From Levilinea sp. (GTDB lineage: Bacteria; Chloroflexota; Anaerolineae; Anaerolineales; Anaerolineaceae), in the NCBI GenBank assembly GCA_029975215.1, contig JARKPO010000071.1, positions 62,001-126,000 on the forward strand: a stretch of DNA of 64,000 nt. The letters run 5' to 3'. The notes under the pieces were generated by a model. The model searched no databases. It was not told the DNA's origin and was given only the letters and a program-made list of their open reading frames with translations. Shown here in pieces: positions 18,349-27,126 of this stretch (the first letter of the stretch is position 1; the number at the start of each line of letters is the position of its first letter). The position numbers were made by a program, and so were the translations under genes.

Positions 18349-21300
18349 CGTGGTGTGCTGTGTCTGCGGGCAGGCGGCGGACGGCAACCATGGTCAGGTC
18401 ATCGGTGAGGCTGTCGTTTTCTCGAAAATCGCGCAGCACCTGATCCACGCGGTCTAAGAGGGCGCGGGCGGGCTGGCCGGTGCAGTCTTGAATGACGGTC
18501 TGCAGGCGCTGGGTGTCGAAGGCTTCACCGTTGGGGGCAAAGGTCTCTGTGACGCCGTCGGTGTAAAGCAGCAGGCTGTCGCCGGGGGCCATGTGATGCT
18601 CGTAATTGACCAGATGGTTCTCTTCCATCACCGCCAGGGCCATGCCGCCTTTGGGCAGGACTTCAATTTCTCCACTGTCGTGGTGCAGCAGAATGGGGCG
18701 GTTGTGACCGGCGTTGGCGTAAACTACATCACCGGTTTCGAGGTTGACAACGATATAGGCGGCAGTGACGAACATGCCGTTCTGGGCGTCATCGGCCAAC
18801 AGCAGACGGTTGATCCGCTCCAGCATGGCTGCGGGAGAGGGGATGCTCTGTGAATTGGCGCGGATGAGGGTGCGCGTGACGGTCATGTACAGGGCGGCGG
18901 GCATGCCCTTATCGGACACATCAGCGATGACCAGCGCCAGATGGCTGCGGTCTAGCTGGATGATGTCGTAAAAATCACCGCCCACGGTGCGCGCGGTTTG
19001 CCAGCGGGCATCCAGATCCCAACCCTTGGGTTGGGGCAGCTCGGAGGGCAGGAAGGTCTGCTGAATCTGGCGGGCCAACTGCACTTCGCGTTCCATGCGT
19101 TCGCGTTCAACCATTTCTTTGTTCAAACGCTCATTTTGGATCGCCAGGGCCACCTGTTGGGTGATGCCGGAAAGGATTTCCAAACGGCGCTCCCAAAAGG
19201 CCAGGCTGCCCGCGGACTGCTGTGCGAGGAGCACACCGAAATTTTCGCCTTTGACGGTGAGGGGAAAAGCCATGAGCCAGCCGCCCGCCGCCAGGCTGTT
19301 GAGCGCGGCCACATCTTCGCTGACCACGCAGGGCAGCATAGGCCAGGTGTCCTGTGTCAGTCCACGGCTGGTGAGGGGGCTGAAGTAGGGGTGACCTTCC
19401 TGGTAGGCCTTGCGCAGCAGGTCAAACTGGGCTGGGGTGTAACTGTGCTGCAGGACCCGACTCTCTTCCTGGTGAGAGCCGGTGAAAGCCTGGGCGGGGA
19501 TGAATTTTTCGGCGGAGGCGTCCCACAGGTAGATGATGCAGGCGTCAATGCCCACCAGGATGGGCATGAGGTGCACGATGGTATCCAGGATGTCGCTGAG
19601 GTCGTTTTGGCTGGCCACCGCCTGAGCCACTTGCAGCAGGACAGCGGTGACATAGCCTTCCTGCTGGCGGGATTCGAGAAAACTGAGGCTTTGCAGGGCG
19701 GTGGCTGTTTGGTGGGCGATGCCTTGCAGGATGGCCAGGGTTTGCTCGTCGAAAACCTTCTGAATGCCGGGCTGAGGCTCCACCTGGTGGGCCACTAAAA
19801 AGGCTCCCAGCAGACTGCCGTGGGCAGAAAGCGGCATGAGCACCAGGGTGCCGGTGTCGGCGGGCATCTGCGCGGCGGGCAGGTTCAGCTCGGTCACGGC
19901 GTCGTGGATGAACAGGGGGGCGTTGGTGGCTCGCAGCTGGGCCAGGGCCGGCACGTTGCGTTCTGAAAAAACAGTTTGGCTCAGGCTGCTCAGGTCAATG
20001 CCGTAGGAGGTTTTGAGGAGGAAAGCATTCTGATATTCATCCCACACGAAAAAGGCACATTTCTTCACCCCCACCAGCAGGGGGGTGAGGCGCACCATGG
20101 TTTCCAGCAGGTCGTCTGGATTGTTATGGGCCTGTGAAGCTTCGGCCACTTGCAGCAGCACGGTGGCCACCCAGGCCTGAGACTGGGCATCGTTGTACAG
20201 GCGCGCATTTTGAATGGCGACGGCGGCAGAGCTGGCGAAGGTGGTCGTCATGGATTGGGCTTCGGAGCCGTAGCGGCCAGCGGTTTGATGAGCCAGGGCG
20301 AGCAGACCCAGCGACTGATTGCCAGCGCGCAGCGGGGCGGCGATGGAGGAGTAATCCGGAGGAAAATCCATAGCGATGCCCAGCGGGCCGTAGGGGTCGC
20401 CCGCCTCGCGAATGTGGGGCTGACTGCCTTCCAGGGCGGCCTGCAGCCAGGCGCGCACTTCTTCGGATTCTTCCATGGCCTGGTTGATGCGTCCCGGGTC
20501 CACGCCGTGCCAGGCGGCTAGCTGTAATCGTTGGCCGCCGTTGTTTTCATCCACCAGCCAGATGGCGGAGGCCTGACAGGGCAAATTGCGCTCCAACTCG
20601 GTGAGAATGGCATGCAGGAGTTGGTCGAGGGCGGTGTTGGCCGAGATCAGGCCGGAGATGTCGCGGAAGCTGTCGGCCACCTGGCGACGCCATTTTTCAG
20701 TGCGGTACAGGTTGGCGTTGCGCAGGGCCACGGCGATGCTGGCGGCCAGGGATTGGATCAGAGAGACATCTTCGGTTTGGAAGGCGTTGATCTGTTCGCT
20801 TTGGATATCCAACACGCCGAGAACTTCGTTGGCAAAGGTGAGAGGGATGGCCATCTCGGCGCGGGTGGTATCGGGGGAAAGAGGGCTGGGGCGGTAGCGC
20901 GGCTCCTGAGAGACGTCATTGGCGATGATGGTCACCCCGCTGCGCGCCGCGGCGGGAATCAGTCCTTGGGGCGAATCCAGGTCGTAGGCCAGATAGGCTT
21001 CCAGCATGGCCTGGCTGCGTTCGCCGCTGCCGATGCGGAAGATGACCTTGCGGCGGATGGGGTGAACGGTGAAGACATGGATATAGGGGTACCCAAAACG
21101 CTCCTGCATGACTTGAACCACTTCTTGCAGGAGGATATCCAGGTCAAGCTGGGAGACCAGAGTGTGGCTGATCTCCAGCATGGCGCCGATTTGCTCGGCG
21201 CGTTTTTCCAGGGATTGATACAACTCGGCGCCTTCCAGCCCCAGGGCAATGGTATCGGCCAGGGCGCGCAGCACCATCAGATCAATTTCGTGGAAGGCGT

Positions 21301-22159
21301 TCAGGCGGTCGGACTGCACATCCAAAACGCCCAGGGTGCGGTTTTCCACCTTGAGCGGGAAAGATACCTCGGAACGGGTTTCGGGCAGCAGGTCCACATA
21401 ATGATAGCGCGGCTCGGAGCGCACATCGGGGCTGTGCAGTTCCTGTCCGGATTGGGCCACAGAGCCGATCAGTCCCTGACCGAGCTGGATGGTGATTTCG
21501 GGGGAAAGACCGCTGGGGCGCGGTTGGCCGGCGCTGGCTCGAAAGCGCACCGCGCTGCCCTGATCTTCCAGGGTAAAAATGGCGACGTAATAATAATTGA
21601 ACGTTTGCTGAATCAGGCGGGTCACGCGGCGGCAAAGGTCGTTCAGATCGGTGACATTGGCGATTTGATTGCTGACCCTGGAGACCAGACTGATTTGCTC
21701 ATAGCGCCAGTTCTTCAGCTTCACCTGGCGGGATATTTGCATAGAAAGGGCGGCGTGTTCGGCCAAACCTTGCAGAAAATTGAGTTCATCTGGCTGCAGG
21801 CAGGGTCCTTGCGGGCGGCGCACTTCCAGAATACCCAGGATGGATCCCTGGGTGGTGAGGGGAAAAGCCACCACCTGGCAGGAGTCATCTTCCTCTGCCT
21901 GAGAGCAGGTTTGACAATCACCAAAAGCGCGGCGTACGATGTCGGGGGTATCGGTGTTCGAAACCAGCAGCGGTTCTTCCTCGCCCGGCAGAGGGTAAAA
22001 AGGGCGGGCCAGCCAAACGCGCGCCTCAACCTGCAGGCGCTGTTTTAATGTGGATTGAATCAGGTCGCATTGAGCGTTGGTGTTGGGCTGGTCAAGCAGT
22101 GCTTCACCCAGAAGCAGGTACTGCTTCCATTCTGGGAGAGCTGAAGGAGCCGGGTTCAT
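18272..22159 (-). CDS. Six-GAF sensor with SpoIIE/PP2C phosphatase output (RsbU-like)
   Basis: A 1,295-residue cytoplasmic protein. Six successive GAF-like sensor domains are visible at about residues 15-160, 170-320, 330-485, 495-650, 665-825 and 835-1015; most begin with a helical LLQVAEA or SLVSRVSNQI type segment. A coiled linker (RERMEREVQLARQIQQTFLP) leads to a SpoIIE phosphatase domain (about 1040-1260) with GGDFYD, VIADVSDKGMPAAL and DDLTMVAV metal-binding motifs. In partner-switching systems this phosphatase removes phosphate from a STAS antagonist. The antagonist and kinase genes are immediately upstream, the latter overlapping by four bases. The last 25 or so codons overlap the convergent dikinase gene. 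Confidence 0.92.
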   Translation of the reverse strand: MNPAPSALPEWKQYLLLGEALLDQPNTNAQCDLIQSTLKQRLQVEARVWLARPFYPLPGEEEPLLVSNTDTPDIVRRAFGDCQTCSQAEEDDSCQVVAFPLTTQGSILGILEVRRPQGPCLQPDELNFLQGLAEHAALSMQISRQVKLKNWRYEQISLVSRVSNQIANVTDLNDLCRRVTRLIQQTFNYYYVAIFTLEDQGSAVRFRASAGQPRPSGLSPEITIQLGQGLIGSVAQSGQELHSPDVRSEPRYHYVDLLPETRSEVSFPLKVENRTLGVLDVQSDRLNAFHEIDLMVLRALADTIALGLEGAELYQSLEKRAEQIGAMLEISHTLVSQLDLDILLQEVVQVMQERFGYPYIHVFTVHPIRRKVIFRIGSGERSQAMLEAYLAYDLDSPQGLIPAAARSGVTIIANDVSQEPRYRPSPLSPDTTRAEMAIPLTFANEVLGVLDIQSEQINAFQTEDVSLIQSLAASIAVALRNANLYRTEKWRRQVADSFRDISGLISANTALDQLLHAILTELERNLPCQASAIWLVDENNGGQRLQLAAWHGVDPGRINQAMEESEEVRAWLQAALEGSQPHIREAGDPYGPLGIAMDFPPDYSSIAAPLRAGNQSLGLLALAHQTAGRYGSEAQSMTTTFASSAAVAIQNARLYNDAQSQAWVATVLLQVAEASQAHNNPDDLLETMVRLTPLLVGVKKCAFFVWDEYQNAFLLKTSYGIDLSSLSQTVFSERNVPALAQLRATNAPLFIHDAVTELNLPAAQMPADTGTLVLMPLSAHGSLLGAFLVAHQVEPQPGIQKVFDEQTLAILQGIAHQTATALQSLSFLESRQQEGYVTAVLLQVAQAVASQNDLSDILDTIVHLMPILVGIDACIIYLWDASAEKFIPAQAFTGSHQEESRVLQHSYTPAQFDLLRKAYQEGHPYFSPLTSRGLTQDTWPMLPCVVSEDVAALNSLAAGGWLMAFPLTVKGENFGVLLAQQSAGSLAFWERRLEILSGITQQVALAIQNERLNKEMVERERMEREVQLARQIQQTFLPSELPQPKGWDLDARWQTARTVGGDFYDIIQLDRSHLALVIADVSDKGMPAALYMTVTRTLIRANSQSIPSPAAMLERINRLLLADDAQNGMFVTAAYIVVNLETGDVVYANAGHNRPILLHHDSGEIEVLPKGGMALAVMEENHLVNYEHHMAPGDSLLLYTDGVTETFAPNGEAFDTQRLQTVIQDCTGQPARALLDRVDQVLRDFRENDSLTDDLTMVAVRRLPADTAHHAKDRAAQSAHSNHSPEYADHRAGGA

Positions 22160-22575
22160 TCCGTCTTTCGCTCCCTATACTTCACCATGGTGAGCACGTT
22201 GATGGGGCCGCGAGTTGAAAAAGTGACCTCATCCATCAACTGGCGCATGAAAAACAAGCCCAGGCCGTGAGCCTGCCGCTCATCCAAAGGAACGTTGAGT
22301 TGGGGATCGGGGACGGAAGAGGGATCAAAGGGGCGGCCGCGATCCTCAAGGATAATGGTCAGCCCCTTTGCGTCTGTCTGTGTAGTGCAGCGGATTTCGC
22401 CGATTTCCTGTCCCTGGTAGCCGTGTTCAATGATGTTGGAACAGGCCTCATCCACAGCGGTTTCAACAGCGTAGACAGCAAAACCTTCCAGGCCGGCCTC
22501 TTCGGCAGCCTGACGAATGAATATGGCAATGTCTGCCAGGCTGGAATAGCGGCCCGGAAAGGTTTTGGTCGGCAT
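22156..22575 (-). CDS. RsbW-like anti-sigma factor kinase (HATPase)
   Basis: A 139-residue GHKL-type ATPase. The N box is AVDEACSNIIEHGY (about 42-55), followed by the G1 box ILEDRGRPFDP (about 76-86) and a G2-like GLGLFFMRQLMDEV (about 104-117). In the partner-switching family it phosphorylates a STAS antagonist and, when free, binds a sigma factor or other target. It lies between the STAS gene (14 bases) and the SpoIIE phosphatase gene (four-base overlap), giving a complete three-gene switch. No sigma factor gene is adjacent, so the target is unknown. Confidence 0.9.
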   Translation of the reverse strand: MPTKTFPGRYSSLADIAIFIRQAAEEAGLEGFAVYAVETAVDEACSNIIEHGYQGQEIGEIRCTTQTDAKGLTIILEDRGRPFDPSSVPDPQLNVPLDERQAHGLGLFFMRQLMDEVTFSTRGPINVLTMVKYRERKTE

Positions 22576-22589
22576 GGAAGGTGAACAGT

Positions 22590-22925
22590 CTAGAAGTACC
22601 CTACCGCTGTAATGACCTCATCAAAGATCTGGAAGAGGGTGGTGAAACCCGCCAGATCGAGGGCGGCGTAGATATTCTGGGGGATTTTGGCGAGGACTAC
22701 TTCTCCGCGGTTGTAGCGCCGGCAGGTCTTTTGGGCGTTGACCAACACGCGCAGACCCGCGCTGGAAATGAACTCAACCCCGCTGAAATCAATGATAATC
22801 TTGTAGCGTCCGGCATCCATAATTGCATTGAGCGCCTCGGCCATCTGAGGGGCGGTAGAGCTGTCCACGCGACCAACAATTTTGACATGGTCGCAGTGTT
22901 TGAACTGAGTGCTGGAAATTTCCAT
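22590..22925 (-). CDS. STAS domain anti-sigma factor antagonist
   Basis: A 111-residue single-domain protein. The STAS core is clear, with DFSGVEFISSAGLRVLV around residues 46-60; the Ser of ISSAG is the expected phosphorylation site. ATG 22925 is chosen because GGAGG lies seven bases upstream; the longer open frame to 22964 has no ribosome site. It is the first gene of the switch operon. When dephosphorylated by the SpoIIE protein it should bind the RsbW-like kinase and release its target. An extended -10 box lies 44 bases upstream. Confidence 0.92.
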   Translation of the reverse strand: MEISSTQFKHCDHVKIVGRVDSSTAPQMAEALNAIMDAGRYKIIIDFSGVEFISSAGLRVLVNAQKTCRRYNRGEVVLAKIPQNIYAALDLAGFTTLFQIFDEVITAVGYF

Positions 22926-22968
22926 GAGGGGGCCTCCGCAGAGAATAGAAGGAAAATCGAACATGCTT

Positions 22969-22977
22969 ATTATATCA
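22969..22977 (-). promoter_or_regulatory. Extended -10 promoter of the partner-switching operon
   Basis: On the minus strand TGATATAAT combines a perfect TATAAT with the TGn extension, about 44 bases before ATG 22925. No -35 box is evident, as is usual for extended -10 promoters. Confidence 0.55.
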
Positions 22978-23066
22978 TGGGGAAAGAAGTTAGGGCCTTA
23001 GTAAATGGGGTTTTTAGATTCAGATCGGGAGTACGGTTTGAGTCACAGGCTTTGAAATGTGGCTTA

Positions 23067-23095
23067 TTGCAATGCAATTCGCTTTTTGCTAGAAT
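23067..23095 (+). promoter_or_regulatory. Promoter of the Kelch/HExxH protein gene
   Basis: TTGCAA (23067-23072) and TAGAAT (23090-23095) are exactly 17 bases apart, 63 bases before ATG 23158. The -10 is one mismatch from consensus, the -35 two. Confidence 0.5.
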
Positions 23096-23157
23096 GATTT
23101 TCGTACGAGGTGTTTGCTCGAATCCGCCCCCCTTTTTTGCAATCTAGCGGTGATCCT

Positions 23158-25758
23158 ATGAATAAAACCTCTCTGCATGTATGGATTGTGATCCTGCTGT
23201 TCACGCTGTCCATGACAGGCGCATTCCTGTCTTCATCCACCGCTAGCGCATCCAACCTGCAGCAGTTAGAGGGCAGCTCTTTGGACAGTTGGCAGACGGC
23301 GTCAGCATTGAAAGTCATCCGCGAATACTTTGGCACCGCCGCCACCACTTCCGCCATCTATGTGGCAGGCGGACAGGGCAACTATAACCCGCTGACCAGT
23401 GTGGAATATGCTGTGCAATCCGGCAGCACGATTTCTGCATGGAGCAATACCTCACCGCTGAATCACGAGCATTACAACCCTGCCTTGCTAGCCGCCGATT
23501 CCTTTCTTTATATAGTGGGCGGTAGTAGCGATGCAGTCGAGTTTGCTTCCATCAACTCGAATGGTTCTTTAGGAAGCTGGCAGGATACTACCCCTCTGCC
23601 ACAAAGCAGAAACACGCCCGGAGCAGCCGCATACCATGGGTACCTGTACGTCTTTGGCGGAATGGATGGCTGGGGTGGCAAGATCACCGATTGTATTCGT
23701 GCGCCCATTCAGGGTGACGGTTCGCTAGGCAGTTGGGAGGCAACCACCCCGTTGCCAGAAGCGCGATCCGCATTTGCCCTGGCCGCACAGGACAACCGTA
23801 TTTATTTAATTGGGGGTTATGGAGAGGATGAAGATAACACAACCACGCAGGTTGGCATCATTCAAAATGACGGCAGCATTGTATGGAACACAACCAGCGC
23901 TATTCCGAGCATGCGCATTGCGGCGGCAGCCGCCGCCAGCAATGGCAGAGTGTATGTAATAGGCGGTTATAACCCATCTGTGGGCAGCGCACCGCTAAAG
24001 ACCGTCATCAGCGCTGCGATTCAATCGGACGGCAACCTTTCAGCCTGGAGTACGGAGCCTTCGCTGGGAACGGCGCGTGAAAACCTGGGCGCAGTTGCAT
24101 TGGGCAGTTCTATTTACGCTATCGGCGGACGGACGGCATCCGGAACGATTTACAACTCAGTGGAACGGGCGTCTGTAGGATCTGCTCCTCCCCCGCCGCC
24201 CACCATCGTTATCCACGGTGCGGTGAGAGTTCCAAACGCGAAGAGTGGCCAGCCCGCCCTTCCCTTGAAAAACCTCAAAGTGGATTTGCTGCAAGACGGC
24301 CATGTGTTCAGGAGCACCACCACCAAAGGCGGCTACGGCACAGATGCTGGGGAATATCACTTTGAAGTACCTCAGAACACGGCAGGAAATTTCCGTGTGC
24401 GGGCATCCCTGTTTCAACCGCACGGCAGCAGTCCAGGATTGGGCGGTTTTACCATCCATTACATGCCCCCCCTCCTGGATGATCCGCTTCCTTACTTGGA
24501 GACTGCTAACTTTCTGGTGAAGGAAAGTGAAGTTCGGCGAGACTTGGAATTCAGCAGCGCTTATATCCTTTCCGGAGGCAGCACAAATCTGTTCCTGGCG
24601 GAGATCCTGGACCTCAATGATTTGGGATATATGTTTTATCATTTAGAGCAGGCGGAAGATTTCACCGTTCAGGTGCTGGAAGCGAAAAACCTCGCGCCTG
24701 TTATCGTCGAAGCCTTTTCTGATTACGAAACCGCTTATGATGGCTCGACGAATACCATCACATTTTTTTCCGAGGATTCTCCCATAGCCTCGCAGAACCG
24801 CCCGGAAAACCGGGAATGGCATGAATATTTCCACCATGTGATGTTTGAAACCAACATGACCGCCTTTGTGACGAGGGATTGTGGCAATCACCAGGGGTTC
24901 CTCAATTCGACCACCAGCGATTCGTGGGCCGAAGGTTGGGCAGTTTTTTGGGCAGATGCCCTGGGTGAATATGTTAATCAGGGTACGGCGGGAATTTATA
25001 GCGGATTTCTGGATCTAGAAACCCAGTACACACCCTGGCATACAGCTACCGCCAAGGACGGCAGCATTCTGCAGCGAGAAGACGTTGCTGTCGCTGCTAT
25101 CCTGTATGACCTGCATGACAACCCAACGAGCGATGACGACCCGTTTTCCCTCTCTTTTACAGAGATCAAAGATCTCTTCCTGCAAAAACAAGCGGGCGGT
25201 ACCTATACCCAAATTGATCATATGCAGCGGGTTTATAATATTCTGCACAGTACCTATGGTGAAGACGCAGACAAGATTTTTTTCTGGCATGGATTCTTTG
25301 GCGACGCGGGGTGGACTGTTTCTGCATGCGCTGTAACCTCCAAAGGCAACAAGAATTGGGAAAACGGTGAAGACATTGGCGAGGGAGGACGTGAAAACCG
25401 CCCTAACCTGCCTGTGGTAGAAGGCGCCAACCTGCTGCTCAATCTTCAATCCAGGACAGGCTTCCCTTTGAATGAGGGGGATGTGCAAGTCACATTTTTG
25501 TCTCCCCCCGGCGAGCAGCAGTATGTGCGCACATTTCAACTAACCGCCGAAAACCAGGAACTGCTGCATCTGGAGCCGCCTCCGGCGGATATCCCCATTC
25601 TTATCGTTGTGCAGGGCAACGACCCATCCAGCCCGATGTTCCAGATGAGCAACGATGAATATTGGGAGCAGGTGGCAATGGCAGAAGAGGGATATGTGCA
25701 AGAAGTTACCCTGACGGTGAAAGGACACACGCTGTTTCTGCCGTTGATCCTGCGCTGA
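23158..25758 (+). CDS. Secreted Kelch-repeat protein with HExxH metallopeptidase-like domain
   Basis: An 866-residue exported protein. A signal peptide covers about 1-34 and ends in TASAS. Residues about 55-365 form Kelch-type repeats (for example YLYVFGGMDGWG and IYLIGGYGED), likely a beta-propeller. A prealbumin/CNA-B-like domain follows a PPPPP linker (about 340-470). A zinc-peptidase-like motif HEYFHH starts at residue 555, with EGWAVFWAD some 40 residues later as a possible third ligand. The protein ends in LFLPLILR, a short hydrophobic-basic tail I associate with many exported Chloroflexota proteins. It may be a surface protease or adhesin. The ribosome site is weak (GGTGAT). Base composition looks less GC-rich than the flanking genes. 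Confidence 0.85.
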   Translation: MNKTSLHVWIVILLFTLSMTGAFLSSSTASASNLQQLEGSSLDSWQTASALKVIREYFGTAATTSAIYVAGGQGNYNPLTSVEYAVQSGSTISAWSNTSPLNHEHYNPALLAADSFLYIVGGSSDAVEFASINSNGSLGSWQDTTPLPQSRNTPGAAAYHGYLYVFGGMDGWGGKITDCIRAPIQGDGSLGSWEATTPLPEARSAFALAAQDNRIYLIGGYGEDEDNTTTQVGIIQNDGSIVWNTTSAIPSMRIAAAAAASNGRVYVIGGYNPSVGSAPLKTVISAAIQSDGNLSAWSTEPSLGTARENLGAVALGSSIYAIGGRTASGTIYNSVERASVGSAPPPPPTIVIHGAVRVPNAKSGQPALPLKNLKVDLLQDGHVFRSTTTKGGYGTDAGEYHFEVPQNTAGNFRVRASLFQPHGSSPGLGGFTIHYMPPLLDDPLPYLETANFLVKESEVRRDLEFSSAYILSGGSTNLFLAEILDLNDLGYMFYHLEQAEDFTVQVLEAKNLAPVIVEAFSDYETAYDGSTNTITFFSEDSPIASQNRPENREWHEYFHHVMFETNMTAFVTRDCGNHQGFLNSTTSDSWAEGWAVFWADALGEYVNQGTAGIYSGFLDLETQYTPWHTATAKDGSILQREDVAVAAILYDLHDNPTSDDDPFSLSFTEIKDLFLQKQAGGTYTQIDHMQRVYNILHSTYGEDADKIFFWHGFFGDAGWTVSACAVTSKGNKNWENGEDIGEGGRENRPNLPVVEGANLLLNLQSRTGFPLNEGDVQVTFLSPPGEQQYVRTFQLTAENQELLHLEPPPADIPILIVVQGNDPSSPMFQMSNDEYWEQVAMAEEGYVQEVTLTVKGHTLFLPLILR

Positions 25759-25796
25759 ATCACTCCTGGTATTGCTGTCTCTGAGTTGTATATCAA

Positions 25797-25836
25797 AAGC
25801 GGGTTGTGTACCCAAACACAGCCCGCTTCATTTTTT
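25797..25836 (+). terminator. Terminator of the Kelch/HExxH gene
   Basis: A 13-bp stem with one G-T pair (25797-25809 with 25816-25828) is followed by CATTTTTT. The 374-base gene-free stretch 25759-26132 holds this terminator and the folD -10 box; nothing else is evident. Confidence 0.85.
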
Positions 25837-26046
25837 CCAGCGTGTTTTTTTCATCCACCATTCTGTTCTTGCATTCCATTTCAAGTGAAGTGCAAAAGGT
25901 GATCATTCAGTATTGGTCGGATGGAACGCTGGAACGGTCAGGTTGTTTTTCCAAGGCGAACCTGTGGGAGAATGGATCTCATAAGATGCTGGCGGTTAGC
26001 CCTACAAAGTGGGGCGTAAGAAACTGTCTGCTGACGCCGGTTAAGA

Positions 26047-26052
26047 TATAAT
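26047..26052 (+). promoter_or_regulatory. Candidate -10 box of folD
   Basis: A perfect TATAAT lies 81 bases before the folD GTG. The hexamer 17 bases upstream (CTGTCT) is only a poor -35. Confidence 0.45.
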
Positions 26053-26132
26053 GATTTCGGGGCTTCTGGAATCTTTAAGCGAGGCGTTATCTCGCTGCGA
26101 ATCAATTGAGAGTATAGAAAGGAGAAACGACG

Positions 26133-27011
26133 GTGACAGCACAAATTATTGATGGAAAAGCCGTTGCTGCAAAGGTGCGTGCGGAGGTTGGCAAGGCGGT
26201 CGCGGAACGGGTGGCGGCGGGAAAATCGCGGCCGGGGCTGGCGACAGTGCTGGTGGGCGACGATCCGGCTTCGCATGTGTATGTCAGCTCCAAGCGCAAA
26301 GCCTGCGCGGAATTGGGGATTGAATCTTTTGGTTTTGAACTGCCCGCAGACGCCACCCAAGACAAGGTGGAAGGGCTGGTGAGCGAACTCAACGCTGACC
26401 CGCGCGTGCACGGCATTTTGGTGCAGCTGCCGCTGCCTTCGCATTTGGATGAAGAAAAGGTATTGCGCGCCATCAGCATTGAGAAAGACGTGGACGGTTT
26501 CCACCCCATCAACATCGGTCGTCTGGCGCAGAAGGGACGCGACCCGCTGTTCGTTCCCTGCACGCCCGCAGGCTCGCTGGTGCTGGCGCAGACGGTTCTC
26601 CCCAAGCTGGAAGGCTGCAACGCGGTAGTGCTGGGCCGCTCCAACATTGTGGGCATGCCGGTGGCGCTGCTGCTGGTGCGCGCCAACGCCACGGTGACCA
26701 TTTGCCACTCGCGCACCAAAGACCTGCCTTCGGTGGTGCGTCAGGCGGATGTGCTCATTGCTGCTGTGGGACGGCCGAATATGGTCAAGGGCAGTTGGGT
26801 AAAACCCGGCGCGGTGGTGATTGACGTGGGCATCAACCGCATTGATGATCCCACTCACCCCAAGGGCAGCCGCCTGGTGGGGGATGTGGATTTTGAGGAA
26901 GTAAAGGAAGTGGCTGGGGCCATCACGCCGGTTCCGGGTGGTGTGGGGCCGATGACGATTGCCATGCTCATGCAGAATACCCTGCGGGGGGCAGAGTTGT
27001 CAGACAAGTGA
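26133..27011 (+). CDS. folD: Bifunctional methylenetetrahydrofolate dehydrogenase/cyclohydrolase
   Basis: A 292-residue cytoplasmic enzyme interconverting methylene-, methenyl- and formyl-tetrahydrofolate with NADP. Family motifs are clear: the catalytic YVSSKRKACAELGI stretch (about 50-63; Tyr and Lys), VQLPLPSHLDEEKVL (about 97-111), DVDGFHPINIGRL (about 122-134), VVLGRSNIVGMP (about 168-179) and the C-terminal TPVPGGVGPMT. The start is GTG 26133 after AAGGAG. It precedes the purine-deaminase genes; purine ring breakdown releases C1 units as formyl/formimino-folate, so placement here is sensible. The last codons overlap one copy of a palindromic operator. Housekeeping folate metabolism is the alternative. 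Confidence 0.95.
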   Translation: MTAQIIDGKAVAAKVRAEVGKAVAERVAAGKSRPGLATVLVGDDPASHVYVSSKRKACAELGIESFGFELPADATQDKVEGLVSELNADPRVHGILVQLPLPSHLDEEKVLRAISIEKDVDGFHPINIGRLAQKGRDPLFVPCTPAGSLVLAQTVLPKLEGCNAVVLGRSNIVGMPVALLLVRANATVTICHSRTKDLPSVVRQADVLIAAVGRPNMVKGSWVKPGAVVIDVGINRIDDPTHPKGSRLVGDVDFEEVKEVAGAITPVPGGVGPMTIAMLMQNTLRGAELSDK

Positions 27012-27033
27012 CAAAAATCATGTTGTCAGACAA
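26997..27033 (+). promoter_or_regulatory. Paired palindromic operators, GntR type
   Basis: TTGTCAGACAA occurs twice, at 26997-27007 (over the folD stop) and at 27023-27033, 26 bases apart. Each is a palindrome around one central base and contains GT-N3-AC, the pattern of many GntR-family sites. The second copy abuts the -35 box at 27034. The GntR/UTRA gene at 30378 is in the operon that follows. Confidence 0.6.
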
Positions 27034-27062
27034 TTGACATTTTGAGAATTTGTTATTAAACT
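27034..27062 (+). promoter_or_regulatory. Promoter of the deaminase operon
   Basis: A consensus -35 TTGACA (27034-27039) is followed after 17 bases by TAAACT (27057-27062). It directly adjoins the second operator copy, so a bound repressor would block polymerase. Confidence 0.55.
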
Positions 27063-27126
27063 GAATATATCAATTGTTGAGCAATCCCCATCTGCCCACC
27101 TACGGATATATTCAGGAAGTCTCAAA

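Noticed and set aside
20531..22048. A 505-codon plus-strand open frame
   Set aside because: Antisense to the GAF-SpoIIE gene, whose domains are clear; the plus frame has no recognisable motif.
26997..27039. The TTGTCAGACAA pair as a CRISPR or transposon end
   Set aside because: Only two copies, short, and placed exactly on a promoter; no array, no leader and no mobile gene nearby.
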